Translations under genes and position numbers: made by a program
Part shown: positions 12,201 to 22,440 of the stretch, in pieces
Layout: the number at the start of each line of letters is the position of its first letter
How positions within the stretch are numbered: position 1 is the stretch's first letter
The notes under the pieces: model-generated
Databases searched by the model: none
The model's input: the letters and a program-made list of their open reading frames with translations, nothing else
Told to the model about the DNA's origin: nothing
Source of the DNA: Takakia lepidozioides
Lineage: Eukaryota; Streptophyta; Takakiopsida; Takakiales; Takakiaceae
Length of the DNA stretch: 60,000 nucleotides
Assembly: GCA_030704615.1 (NCBI GenBank)
Contig: CM060733.1
Coordinates: 49,912,001 to 49,972,000 of the forward strand
Reading direction: 5' to 3'

Positions 12201-13351
12201 GTGAACAGCATGTACCTTACGAAGGGGGATCGTCCGGGAGAGATGGTGAGTTTCCCTTCTTCTTCCTCTTCTTTTTTGTTCTGGGATTGTGTTGTATAGG
12301 TCGCTCAAACTCATATGTAGGGGCCCGATTTTATTTTGGTTCTTAGTTCCTTGTGGATGTCATGTTCGCAGACTCGTCTGTTTGAAGCTGTTTGTCTCGT
12401 CCGGGTGCATCCACCAACGACTCCGGCCGGCATTACGGAGTTTGCCATCACTCACGGGGGCAAGTTCATAGATGACAGGACAGATCCTCCCACGGATGAC
12501 ATGCATCACAACTACGTCGACAGCAACGTGTGCTTGCGAAGGGGGAATGGGGTTCCTTGGAGAGGGGCGAGGGAGAGGAGCCCGGCTTTCATTCAAACGA
12601 TTGTGGAGTGCTGCACCTACACAGACGCCAGAGTTCTGGATTTGTCGATGGGCACAGGTTCGTCCCTTCAACATTCACATTTCATGAGGTTTGATTGAGC
12701 TTGCACTTTCAGCACTTTCCACCGTTCCGAATGTGTCTTCAATGTCTGCTTACTTCATTCTATTCCACTGCAGGTGCTTCGTACCACGCTTGCAAGGCCA
12801 GTGCGCGACATGTCTTTGGGATTGAAGGGGATGCTGAGATTTACAAGAACCTCCTGATGGGTTTGGGTGGACACACTTCTCAGGTCCTTCCGAAGCCCCG
12901 TCCCGCTGATACTGGTACAGAGGAGACTTCTGACAAGGAGCTGGACTCCGACTTTGCCTGTGAGTAAGTTGAACCTGTGCATGCTTGCATTGTTGTTTCA
13001 TTATCGAGAATCGCTGTTCTTGAGGCAAAGTGCACATGGGAGACATCCTCTTCGTTGGACTTGTGCATTGCATCATTGTGTTAAAAATGGGATTTTGTGG
13101 ACATGTGTAGGAGTCCGCGTGCTTCCACTTGCCCTCCTGGGCTATCACACCTATTTGGACTTGTTTTCAGTCCTCCTCGGTCTTGTGTGCTACCTGTCTA
13201 TGCGGAGGCACTCGCAGCAAGCATGTCCGTTCATGGCACTCAGAGTCCACCTTGCGATGGCCTTCGTAGAACACGTGGTGTTGGGGCCAGAATCTTTGTA
13301 GATGACATAGCACAGGAGGTGGACATTGATTGTGATGACTGCGACACTTGA
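9243..13351 (+). CDS. ParB-like / DNA-methyltransferase-like fusion gene, intron-rich
   Basis: Inferred exons with consistent phases: 9243-9832, 9928-10120, 10233-10673, 10792-11015, 11157-11804, 11907-12245, 12372-12657, 12774-12959. The last may read on to TAA at 12965-12967 or splice to an exon ending at TGA 13349-13351. Residues about 50-160 look like a ParB/sulfiredoxin-type fold: KIPLCRLV, RPPLVKDIL, then WDGNHRLLAWM at 147-157. The middle (about 200-690) is unrecognised and partly charged. The C-terminus resembles N4/N6 amino-methyltransferases: a motif-IV-like ILDIPDGL near residue 720, a strand like VLVLIQS, and ARVLDLSMGTG plus HVFGIEGD (motif I) near residue 900. ParB-methylase fusions are known from phages and bacteria. 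Exon 5 needs a one-base frame correction near 11488. Function is unknown; a DNA-modifying or DNA-binding role is inference. Confidence 0.7.
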
Positions 13352-14100
13352 TATGAAGTATTCTTTTGGTTTAATTCTGGGACAAATTTGAAATGGGATG
13401 GTTGTGTGTCCTTATTGTCCTCTTTGCAATGTGTGCATGGAATTCACATTCATGGTTCCAAACTATTGTTGGAGATGGGGGTTGCATGGACTGCCCGGAT
13501 TGTTCCTTCAATATATTTGTTGTTTTGTGGACCTCACAGACTTGAGTACATTGCAAAAACAAACAAACCACTTTGTTCTCAATTCTCAATTCTCCCCACA
13601 TCAACCCGCGGAAATAGGTGACACCACTCGGAAATAGGTGACATCCGCGGAAATAGGCACTGTTTGCATGCTGACGTGACGTGAGCCTGTGCTGGGCTCA
13701 CGCTTTCCTGGGCTCACAGGCTCACGCCTCCAGGCTCACGGAATAGCACCCCCCATCAGATTGCTCCTTTAACTCTCCGATTCCATTCATTCCACAGCTT
13801 CACTCAAGTCTCTCTACACAGTGTGATTGTATCGAACAATAATCAGATTAAGAATCATCAGGTATCGTGTCTATGCCATGGTGTCTCTGATCTACCCTCC
13901 TATATAATCCTATAGCTTGTACAAACTATGTCACAATCGCGTCATCCTCTTTTCTGCTGTGGAATCATCCTCCCTGTACTCCAAGATCGTGCCCTCAGTC
14001 CGACCTCCTCCCGTGATGTCTAAAAAGAAGTTTTTTCAAAAAGTCCCCGCTCCTCGCTTTATCTCCCCACAAGATGTTCTAACCACCTTCCTCACTAACC
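13352..14100. other. Spacer with short repeats; possible LTR of the minus-strand element
   Basis: There is no gene. Three copies of CGGAAATAGG lie at about 13608-13656 and five GGCTCAC-type words at 13681-13740, including the inverted pair GTGAGCC/GGCTCAC. On the minus strand, 13740-13930 has a TATATAGG box followed by TGTTCGATACAATCACAC, which resembles the R/U5 part of a plant LTR. This would suit the 3' end of the adjoining Ty3 element, but I see no second LTR to compare, so the call is weak. Confidence 0.3.
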
Positions 14101-14185
14101 GTCACCCCTGAAGTAACATATTCCCTCTGCAGATGTTGTTCCCCCACAGTCGTTCCTTGTCATGATAACCGTTCCCCATGACTGT

Positions 14186-14355
14186 GACAGCTGTGTCAAG
14201 CTGTGACTGGCTGTGCGAAGCTGTGTCGACTGTGTCGGGCTGTGATTGGTTGTGCGAAGCTGTGTCGGGCTGTGACTGGCTATGCGAAGCTGTGTTGACT
14301 GTGTCGGGCTGTGTCTGGCTGTGACAAGCTGTGACGGGCTGTGACTGACTGTCTA
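14186..14355. repeat. Decamer array, GCTGTGNNNN
   Basis: GCTGTG recurs at about 10-bp spacing in this stretch with the four following bases varying (TCGG, ACTG, CGAA, ACAA). The minus-strand translation is a low-complexity SHSQSQPDTA-like peptide. A shorter array of the same decamer lies at 18762-18815, on the other side of the extra ORF. Confidence 0.75.
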
Positions 14356-14522
14356 AACTCCTTAAAGCCTGCACTTGTCACCCCTAAGGCTCCTGTTGGT
14401 CTCAGTCTGTGCAAAAATTAAGGGTACCCCACAGAACCCGAAAAAGTGTCTAAGTCCCAAACAGCCCCAAGCAGCCCTCTAACATTACCCCTTCCCCTCT
14501 CAAAAAGCCGTGTCCTCACGGT

Positions 14523-17500
14523 TTATTGTTTAGGATCAACAAACCTTTGTGAACGAACACCCTTTTGCCGGTGAGAGTTCCTTGGAGGGCTCTGTGTGCA
14601 TGCCCGAGTTCTGTGACTGGCTGATGGAGATGATTGAGCACTACCTATAATTGTTCTCCTCTCCTTTGGTTGATAAGGAGGTAACTCCTCAGGCATATGA
14701 GATCCCCGTCGTCGTTTGTCCTCCATTGCTAATTCGTAATCCTCCGCCATGTCAAAAGAGTTTTCTGAAGTGTCTGGTGTAGTATCAGAATCATCATCAC
14801 CTCTGCGGCCTTTCGGTGGCCTGATCTTCTTGGGCATCTCAGGAATCATTCGTGGCATACAATGTTGTCCCACCATGTCTGGAAGTTTAAACTTTATGAC
14901 CTGTTGTAAGCGCATGCAAGCAACGTTAGTGAACTCCAGCAACTCTTTGTCCGTATAGATGAGAGGCGTTCCGATGACTTTGGAATAGTGTAAGTATTTC
15001 CAGGCTGCTTGTCCCTTATAAAAAATATCAACCATGCCCAATTTTTCTTTGGCCAAGTTGTTCCAAGCCAAAGTAAACCATGAATGAAGTTGGGCATCCT
15101 TCTGCAGCATGACCTTTGCATCATATAGGTACGCATGACCTTTGCATCATAGGTACGCATGAGGTGGAACTGAAGGTAAAATCCAATGATCTCCAGTGGA
15201 ATAACTCAGAAATCTTGACTGCATCTTCTGCTGCTCAATGTGATAACGTGCAATGAAACAAGCAGCATAGTATACTCCACAGCCCATGACCAAACTAGAT
15301 GTGTCCGTGAACAACCTAGAAGGCAATTAATTCCTTCAACATGGTGCTTGCTTCAGACCAGTATCTTGCAAAATGGTGATCTTCAATAGGCCGATTATCC
15401 AAAAGAACTTTAGTCCGGGTTGCCACTGGCAACCAAATGCGCATGATCTGATAATACTGTGCGAATGACTGTGGAGGACTGAATTTCTTCCAGTCCAAAT
15501 CCATCACAATAGGAATTTGGTTGAAGGGCATTATCATAGCTTGATTGTACTCAAGTGCAGCAGGAGTCCTTGGTGGGTTGAAAGCAGCATCTCCCCATAC
15601 CTCAGGTTGTGTGGCTGTTGTAGCAATAGGTTCAATCACCTGCACCGCCACCTGCTGTGGTACTGGTACCACTGGCCCTTCCACCACTGGTGTCTCCTGC
15701 ATCTCTTGGGAAGAAGACTGAAAAATGAGAGCTCTGGCCTGTAAATAAGTAGCCATCAGCTGCTCCTCCGGAACAAAGACTCTCTTGTCAATGTTTGAAC
15801 TCAAGTCATCCACTTGAGTCTGCAGTCCTTCCACATCCTCTTGTAGCTCTGCTATCCTACTATAGACATTATCTATAGTACTTGTGGCAATGTTCTGCAC
15901 CTGAAGTCTGAAGTCATTCATCTCCTCCCGGGTGAGCTTCCTTGGTGCTTTTCCTTCAACTGGCCCTTGTGCTAACCAGACCTGCATAAGATGGTCATCC
16001 ACCAAGTCCTGTGTAGCACCCCTGAGAGTCTGCTCCTCCTTGAGTTTGTAGGCATTTAACTGCTGCTGTAAAGCCTCCATGCGCTTCGCATGAGGTTCGA
16101 CTAAACTTGCATAAGCAGCAGCTAGATTATTGGCTTCCTTTGCTGCCTTGTTAGCCACAGAGAGTTGATTCCTATTGGCCATGAGTGTTTGTTGCAACTC
16201 CAGGATGTACTTCTCCTGGTTCGCCTCAACCTGTCTGCACTGTTGGAAAGTATTCTCATTGCGACGGATTGTATCCTTCATATCAACAATGAGTTTGGTT
16301 TGCTTCATTATCTCAGTTTTTGCCATTATACATCTCTCCCCTTGCTTGTTAGCTTCTGCTGCAGATTGCTCTAGAGTAGTTGTGAGTGTAGCACATTGTA
16401 TTGTCATCCTCTGATATACTGCCTCCAACTCTGTATGTAGTACCTTCGCCTCTCGCAACTCACCCTCATGCTTCATCTGCAGTTGGAATAACTGTTGTTT
16501 ATGTGCTTTATGGAACAAGTCCTGCTCGAGACCTGCTTCCATCAAATGTTTTTTAGCCAATTGCAAAGCAGCCTTTGTATCCTCCAACTCGTGTTGTAAC
16601 TTCAGATTGACCTCCTCATCAACCTTGTTAGCACACTCAGTGGCCATCCGAGCCTCAAACTCCTTCCTGAGTTCCTCCCTCAAAGCTGCCAATTGGGTAA
16701 TTGGAACATGGGATTTCACATAAGTTCCCAACACATTGAGTGTGCTGCTTATGGAACTCATAAGCATGGCCTGTTGTGAGTCATCATGGTGGACTTGCTG
16801 CTGTTGTCCCTGATCTTCCACAGTGTGATGCCGCACAAACCATTCATGCCATTGTTCTACCAGATGCTCTTCCTGAACCCCCTCATCCTCCACAGGTGCT
16901 GTTGTGTCCTGATGTTCTACTTCTGGGACCTCTGCCACAGGTGTGGGTATTACATGCACAACAGGGATTTCCCTGTACAGACTCTGCACTTCCGGTACTA
17001 CTGTTTCCCTGACCAAGCCAGAGTCTTCATAGAGAAGGTCCCCCTTCTCAATTTCTGCCACAACCTGTTCTGTTGTGGGAATATCTAATTCTTTTTTTTC
17101 CAAAGCAACAGGTTCATCTTGTTGTGATGGCTGTGATACCGACGTAACCTCCTCTTCTCTCACCAAAGGTTGTGCTGTCTGTAACAACAGCTCTCTGTGC
17201 TGCTGTGCCCCTTCATGCACAAGAGTTTGGGAAACATCTTCTTGCGGCTCTCTTGAAGCCAATGGCTCTGCCCCTACTGTGATCCCCTTTATCTGTCTCT
17301 TAGGCTGTTGTTGCTCTACCAGTCCCCCCTCACCATGTGAAGAACCCTGCTCCTCCATTGCAGTGGTTGCTGCCTCAAACACTCCCATCTCCTTTCGTTC
17401 CCTCGCATCTAGTATGCAAGAGTCCAGAATGATCTGCGCAATGACTGGGCCAGACACTATGATTGGAGACTTAGCAACAGTGTTTTGCAATCTCTTCATC

Positions 17501-18453
17501 TCCTCTACCAGACCATTGTACATTATTTGTGCCCAAGCTACATCTTCTCCTCACAATGCTTTCAGTATTTCCTCTGTAAATGACTTGCTCAAATACTGTT
17601 GGTTCTGTTTCATGGCAAACAGAACGTTCAGGATTTGGCCTACCTCTCTGAGCCCTGGGTACTCGGCCTTGGTGCAAGCATAACCCTGAGTCTTAAAGAA
17701 ACTCCTCTCTTGGAACATACTCCCTATTTGTAATCTTGCCCTTTGCTCATCCACCTCTACCTGACCCGATGGCAATTCAAATAATTGCTGTAGGTACTGG
17801 GGAGTAATTCCTATCTCTACTCCCCCCACCTTGGTTACTCCTGTCTTAGGCTCAAAGTTTTGCAGAAATTGCAGCATGTACTGCCGATGATGCAATGACC
17901 AATCCTTGCATAGCAACCCCTCCAATCGCAGCTCCCTTAGTAGCTGCACCGCCTGTGGTGTAGCAATCGTTTGCTTCTGCAATATTGTGGTGCTTTTCAC
18001 CCTGATATCCTCCATTCCTCTCACTCTCTTCATTCTAGACAAACACAAAGGTTTTGGTTGCAACAACTGAAGAAAATCCTGCAGGGCACCGAGCCTAAAA
18101 GTATGGTGGGCACAGAATGAAATGGTTAAGTGTTTGTAAGCCTGTGGGGCTTGCAAGTAGCGATTTAGAGAAAATGTACTCTCCATTCGCCCGTTCTTGT
18201 GCCACTGCGTAATTAGTAAGGCGAGCGTGTAGTCTGTTATTTCCACCATAGCTTCAAAGCTATAGCTTTGATTGTCTCTCCCGTTACTCGGAACCACGCC
18301 GACTCTTGCGCTCATAATTCCTCTAAATTCTTGATCTTGCTTCTTGGAAAATACCCTCTGCAGGTAATTCTGGCTCATGATTGGCTGTTGGCTCTGTGAT
18401 TGGTTTTCTAATTTAATTCCCTTCAGTGGATTTTCCCCCCCTGGGCTGTCCAC
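14523..18453 (-). pseudogene. Extra ORF downstream of integrase (env position), about 1,300 codons
   Basis: Three open segments form one broken gene: 18453-17551, 17523-15316 and 15110-14523. The first two are in the same frame, separated by a single TGA at 17551-17553. Past the stop at 15316-15318 the coding sense continues in another frame. A 24-26 bp tandem duplication at 15107-15156 then disturbs the join to the last segment. The first part is globular with no domain I know. The middle (about 17000-15800) is a long coiled coil rich in Q, E, K and L heptads, with a Pro/Val/Glu-rich stretch before it. The last part has a basic, Ser-rich tail. No signal peptide or clear membrane segment is visible, so an envelope function is not supported. 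Role unknown. Confidence 0.6.
15107..15156. repeat. Tandem duplication inside the extra ORF
   Basis: The sequence GCATGACCTTTGCATCATA (plus GGTAC) occurs twice in direct succession, 15107-15132 and 15133-15156, the second copy lacking two bases. It interrupts the extra ORF and looks like replication slippage. Confidence 0.75.
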
Positions 18454-18481
18454 TAGGATAACACATGTGACAAGGATTTCG

Positions 18482-21137
18482 CTATTTTGTACTTGTAAGG
18501 GGTTCCATTACCCTTTCCCTGTATGCATAAATGGGCCCACAATAAATTTCAGTTAACGTGCCGGGTAGGTACTTTGACGGCCAATTTTGTCTTCCTTCTT
18601 GATGACACCCATTTTTGCAATTCATGCCCGGCTGTGTGTCTCGCCCTAACGTCCACGTGTCCATTTCCAAATCTGCCTCCGTCCACTTTTCCGCCGGCCA
18701 TTCTCCGGATGTTAACCCGCGTCCACCTGTCACGAATTCTATGGACTGTGTAACCCCGGTAGGCTGTGTTGGGCTGTGACAGGCTGTGTCAAGCTGTGAT
18801 GGGCTGTGATAGGTATTCGAACACATGTGTTCTTTGCTCAGACCATACCCAATTGGTTTAACGACAAGTGCTTCATGCTCCGTTGGTATTACCTGTGCAG
18901 CCCGTGACTGTTTCTGTGTTTCTATATGCAAATCGTGCCTCAATGGTTTGTCATAGATACCACTGTATCCCTTCAACTTATTGGCATTAACTCTTCCTAG
19001 CATCTCTTTATTAATGGTTTGTAACATAGCGGTGTTGTTATCATACATATTTTGTATGACATAAGGTCCTTTTCATGGTGATTTAAGCTTAGAAGCTTTA
19101 ATCTTCCCCTTCTTTTGTAACCACAAAACCAAATCTCCTGTCTTAAAAGTCTTTAATTTCCCTTCATCAAACTGATCCTTCCTCTTCATCTGAATTCTGG
19201 TCATGTTGTCAGCTGCATCTGCACGTACTTCTTCCACATGGTATAATTCATGTTTCCTGACCTTAATTGAATCTTCCAATTCCATTCTTCTTCCCCATTC
19301 AGTTCTCATGGTAGGTAACAAAAACTCCACTGGAAGTAAAGCTTCCATACCATAAACTAATTGGAATGGTGTATACTTAGTGGTGACTTTATATGAAGTC
19401 ATGTATGACCACAAAGCTGACAGCAGCTTTGTATCCCAATCTGTTCTGTTCGCATTGACTATCTTAGCCAAGATAATACATAGTATTTTGTTGGTAGCCT
19501 CTGCCTGTCCATTACCCTGCGGGTAATAGGTTGTACTCTTCCTATGCACAATCATGAAACTCCTTAGTCAAGAGTTCTATGGTCTCATTAATGAAGTGAC
19601 TTCCCTGGTCACTGATAAATTCCAGAGGACAGTCAAATCGTGTAAGTATGTTCTCATACATGAATCTGGCTGTGGACTTAGTTGTGTTGTCCCTCAGAGC
19701 TTTAGCTTCCACCCACTTTGTAGTATAATCAGTGGCTGTGATTATATACTTGTTCTGTGTATTCTTGGCTGGTGGGTTTATTGGTCCAACAAAGTCCAGT
19801 CCCCATTTCTGAAATGGTTCAGTAGGCATTGTAGGATGCAAAGCCATCTTCCCAGATCTCTGCAATGGTCCCAGCCTCTGACACTCATCACAAGTTTGAC
19901 AATACTTGTGTACATCCTTGAACAACGTAGGCCACCAGTAACCGGCAAGTAGTATCTTTCTACTGGTAGTCTCTTCTCCAAAATGACCTCCAGCCACTCC
20001 TTTATGAACTTCCTCCAAAACTTTATTTACTTCATGGTGGTACAAGCATCGTTTCAGTACTCCATCACGTCCTAGCTTATACATTCTGCCCCCTACCATA
20101 GTATAAGGTAGAGCCTTGATAGCGATTCTCTTCCTCTGCTCCTTCCCATAACTAGGTGGGCATTGACCATGAGTAAGGTAGTATCTGATTGGCCACTGCC
20201 AATCTAACCAGTCATCTGCACTTCCTTGCACCTCTACTGCAAAAAAACTCACATCTGGTAATTGGTCGTCTACTCCTGTAGCTGGCTCTCCTGTTGATAG
20301 GCGTGACAAGTGGTCTGCCACAAGATGCAGCTGACCAGGCTTGTAAACAACCTCGAACTCAAATTCGTGCAAGATTATCAACCATCTTGTTATCCTTCCA
20401 CTTATCAAAGGTTTGTTCACCAGATATATTAGAGCCTGGTGATCCACATAAAACATAAACTTCCTTCCCAACAGGTAATGCCTGAATTTCTTACATTGCC
20501 AGTGCTTCTCTTTCCGTTGTGCTATAGTTCATTTCTGCACTGTTCATCAACCTGCTAGCATAGTGCACAGGTGAATCTATCCTTCCTGTAACATTTTTGG
20601 CTAACACTGCTCCCAACGCTTCTCCTGAGGCATCACAGTGAACATGAAATATTTCATGCCAGTGAGGATTAATCAGCACAAGTGTAGTTGTTACTGACAA
20701 TGTAAGTTCCTCAAAAGCCTTTTGACATTCAGCTGTCCATGCAAACACTGCATCTTTCTTCAGAAGCTTGCTCAATGGTGTTGCTATCTGTGCATACCGT
20801 CTGACAAATCTTCTGTAATAACTGGTTTGTCCCAGGAATCTTCTTAGACTCTTAACACTTATTAGGGGTGGAGAGGCTTTAATGGCCTCTGTCTTTCTGG
20901 GACCACAAGAAGTCCCTTCTTACACACAACGTGTCCCAAAAGCACCCCTGAGTTCACACAAAAAGAACACTTCTCTGGATTCAGGCCCAGACCTCTCATC
21001 CTGCATCTGGCCAAACATAACTCCAATTTATGCAAGTGCTCACTCTTAGAGCTGTACACACTGAAATCATCCAAGAACATCTGCATGAAATCATCTAGAT
21101 ACTCCTGAAAAGATTCACTTATCACTCTATTGTCGTG
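18482..21137 (-). pseudogene. pol of the Athila-like element: RT (partial), RNase H, integrase
   Basis: RT runs 21137-20870 with FLDDFSVYS and the NPEKCSF...LGHVV palm/thumb boundary. RNase H follows (HCDASGEALGAVLA near 20640, [10 protein letters not shown] near 20500, YVDHQAL near 20450). Integrase comes next: zinc-binding HHCC ([13 protein letters not shown] ... CQTCDEC, about 20010-19880), DFVGP near 19790, SDQGSHF near 19610, then the C-terminal GPYVIQ and RVNANKLK motifs at 19060-18970. Lesions seen are frame breaks near 20890, 20490 and 19550, and an in-frame TGA at 19073-19075 where Trp is usual (TGG to TGA). The frame ends at 18482, just before the extra ORF. Confidence 0.88.
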
Positions 21138-21298
21138 TGCATACGTATCGCTACACAACTACATCGTTGTCCAAACTACACCACATATATATGCACAATA
21201 AAGTAGTCTACCACAATCGCCCCCCTAGCTGGTGGATAGGTCCCTCTAACTCCAGATAGCTACAAAATGTAATAGCCACAGCCGTACTATGTCCCCTA
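21138..21298 (-). other. 3' untranslated tail and possible truncated LTR
   Basis: After the TGA at 21299-21301 the minus strand has AGCTAGGGGGGCGAT, a candidate polypurine tract, then TGTGGTAGACTAC and an ATATATAT stretch, ending abruptly at the Athila-like RT near 21137. LTRs usually begin with TG, so this may be an LTR start cut off at the junction. There is no second LTR to confirm it. Confidence 0.3.
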
Positions 21299-22440
21299 TC
21301 ACTGTCCCTGTTGTACGCAAACTCTGTAGACCAAGAGGCCGGGTACAAGAGTAGCCCCATCGTTAGTCGCCGTCTTGCAATCTGTGAACTTGAGCCAGGA
21401 TATCGTGTGTTCAAGGTCTCCTAGTAGCTTGGCCTTGCGTTTCTTGTTAGCCTTCCATGGTTGTATCCACTCCCACTATCCAATGCAACGTGGACATAAC
21501 CAATCCCTATCCGAAACCATCTCAAGAGGTGGAGTCAAGCATCCCATATGCCAACCTCTAGAGCATCGATCACACACCAGCATGGTGGCTGCCCCTCTAG
21601 CAGACCCACACAACATGCATCTCAAACTTGCAGATACCACTTCCAAGTTTGGGTCAATCCTGCCATCGACATTCGGAAGGTGACATGGCGCACAATTACG
21701 CACATGGTCCTTCCAAGTTATGCCATCCCGACCCTCCAAGATCAAGACGCCTGAGGGCAAGACCTCTCGAACCCTCAAAATAACACGTCCTGCAGTCACA
21801 TCCAAGGTCGTAGGAGCAGTCTGCTGCAGATAGACATAGTCACCAGGGTTGAATCTCCGAACCCCAGGACGATAGCCCCCACCACGTATGGTAGTATACC
21901 TCAACGTATCACGATGTTGTGCAATGGCAAGGTTCTCGAAAGCCATGGGCATGACTTTCTTGAACAACTATGCACGCTGATCACATGCACGTGCCCACAC
22001 GTCCAGATCGTCGAGGTTAAGAACTGTAGCAGCTTCTCTACGAATGGATGTAGGCAAATCCGACTCTCGGCCAAAGAGAAGAAAGTATGGTGAGAAGGAG
22101 GCAAGTGATGCTTGTTTTCTGAACTTGTAGCCCATGGCTAACCAGGGTAATTGAAGGTCCCAATCTCCTAGGTGTCCCTTCTGCAAGCCATACTTTCGCA
22201 AACCCCTCTTTACTGTCTAAACAACTCTCTCTGCTAAGCCATCGGCCTCAGGATGATCTCGAGAAGTGGTACGGTGGTCTATCAAGGCCTTGTCACACAA
22301 AGCCTGAAACTCCCCCAAGAACTCTCTCCCTTGGTCCGTGAGTACCTCAGCTGGAGCACCGAAGCGGCTAAGTACACAATCCAAGAACGCTGCCCCTGTG
22401 GTGGGGGCAGTAGCAGCGATAGGTACGGGGGCTGAAGCAC
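21299..22440 (-). pseudogene. Integrase core and C-terminus with PHD finger
   Basis: The segment resumes inside the catalytic core: FLDCVLSRFGAPAEVLTDQG (second catalytic Asp) and DHPEADGLAERVV (core Glu region). Then come LPWLAMGYKF, FSPYFLLFGR and the C-terminal beta domain (FNPGDYVYL). A PHD finger lies at about 21619-21482. In-frame TAG codons sit at 22217-22219, 21968-21970 and 21476-21478. The frame stays open past the last one for another 58 codons to TGA at 21299-21301. The first catalytic Asp region and half of the zinc-binding domain are missing upstream, replaced by the insert at 22441-23045. Confidence 0.8.
21482..21619 (-). other. PHD finger fused to the integrase C-terminus
   Basis: All eight zinc ligands of the C4HC3 PHD pattern are present: CMLC, then CDRC after 11 residues, H in SRGWHMGC, and CPRC after LTPPLEMVSDRDWL. 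The Trp two residues before the last Cys pair is the classic PHD position. PHD fingers read histone tails, often H3K4. Chromoviral integrases carry a chromodomain in this place, so a targeting role is the natural inference. Confidence 0.85.

Larger units (their letters stand above)
14100..21137 (-). mobile_element. Ty3/gypsy retrotransposon, Athila/Tat-like, decayed and 5'-truncated
   Basis: Reading leftward on the minus strand the order is RT (C-terminal part), RNase H, integrase, then a very long extra ORF. The RT catalytic motif is FLDDFSVYS, the DDF form typical of Athila and Tat lineages rather than the YIDD of chromoviruses. gag, protease and the RT N-terminus are missing: similarity stops near 21137 where the second element's tail begins. 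A downstream extra ORF in the env position also fits Athila-type elements. The copy is inactive. Confidence 0.8.

Noticed and set aside
16776-17683. Plus-strand ORFs at 16776-17088 and 17075-17683
   Set aside because: Antisense shadows of the coiled-coil ORF; Cys/Ser/Leu-rich composition reflects the complementary strand.
15316-18453. Extra ORF as a retroviral envelope
   Set aside because: Position fits, but no signal peptide, transmembrane anchor or cleavage site is visible and most of it is coiled coil.
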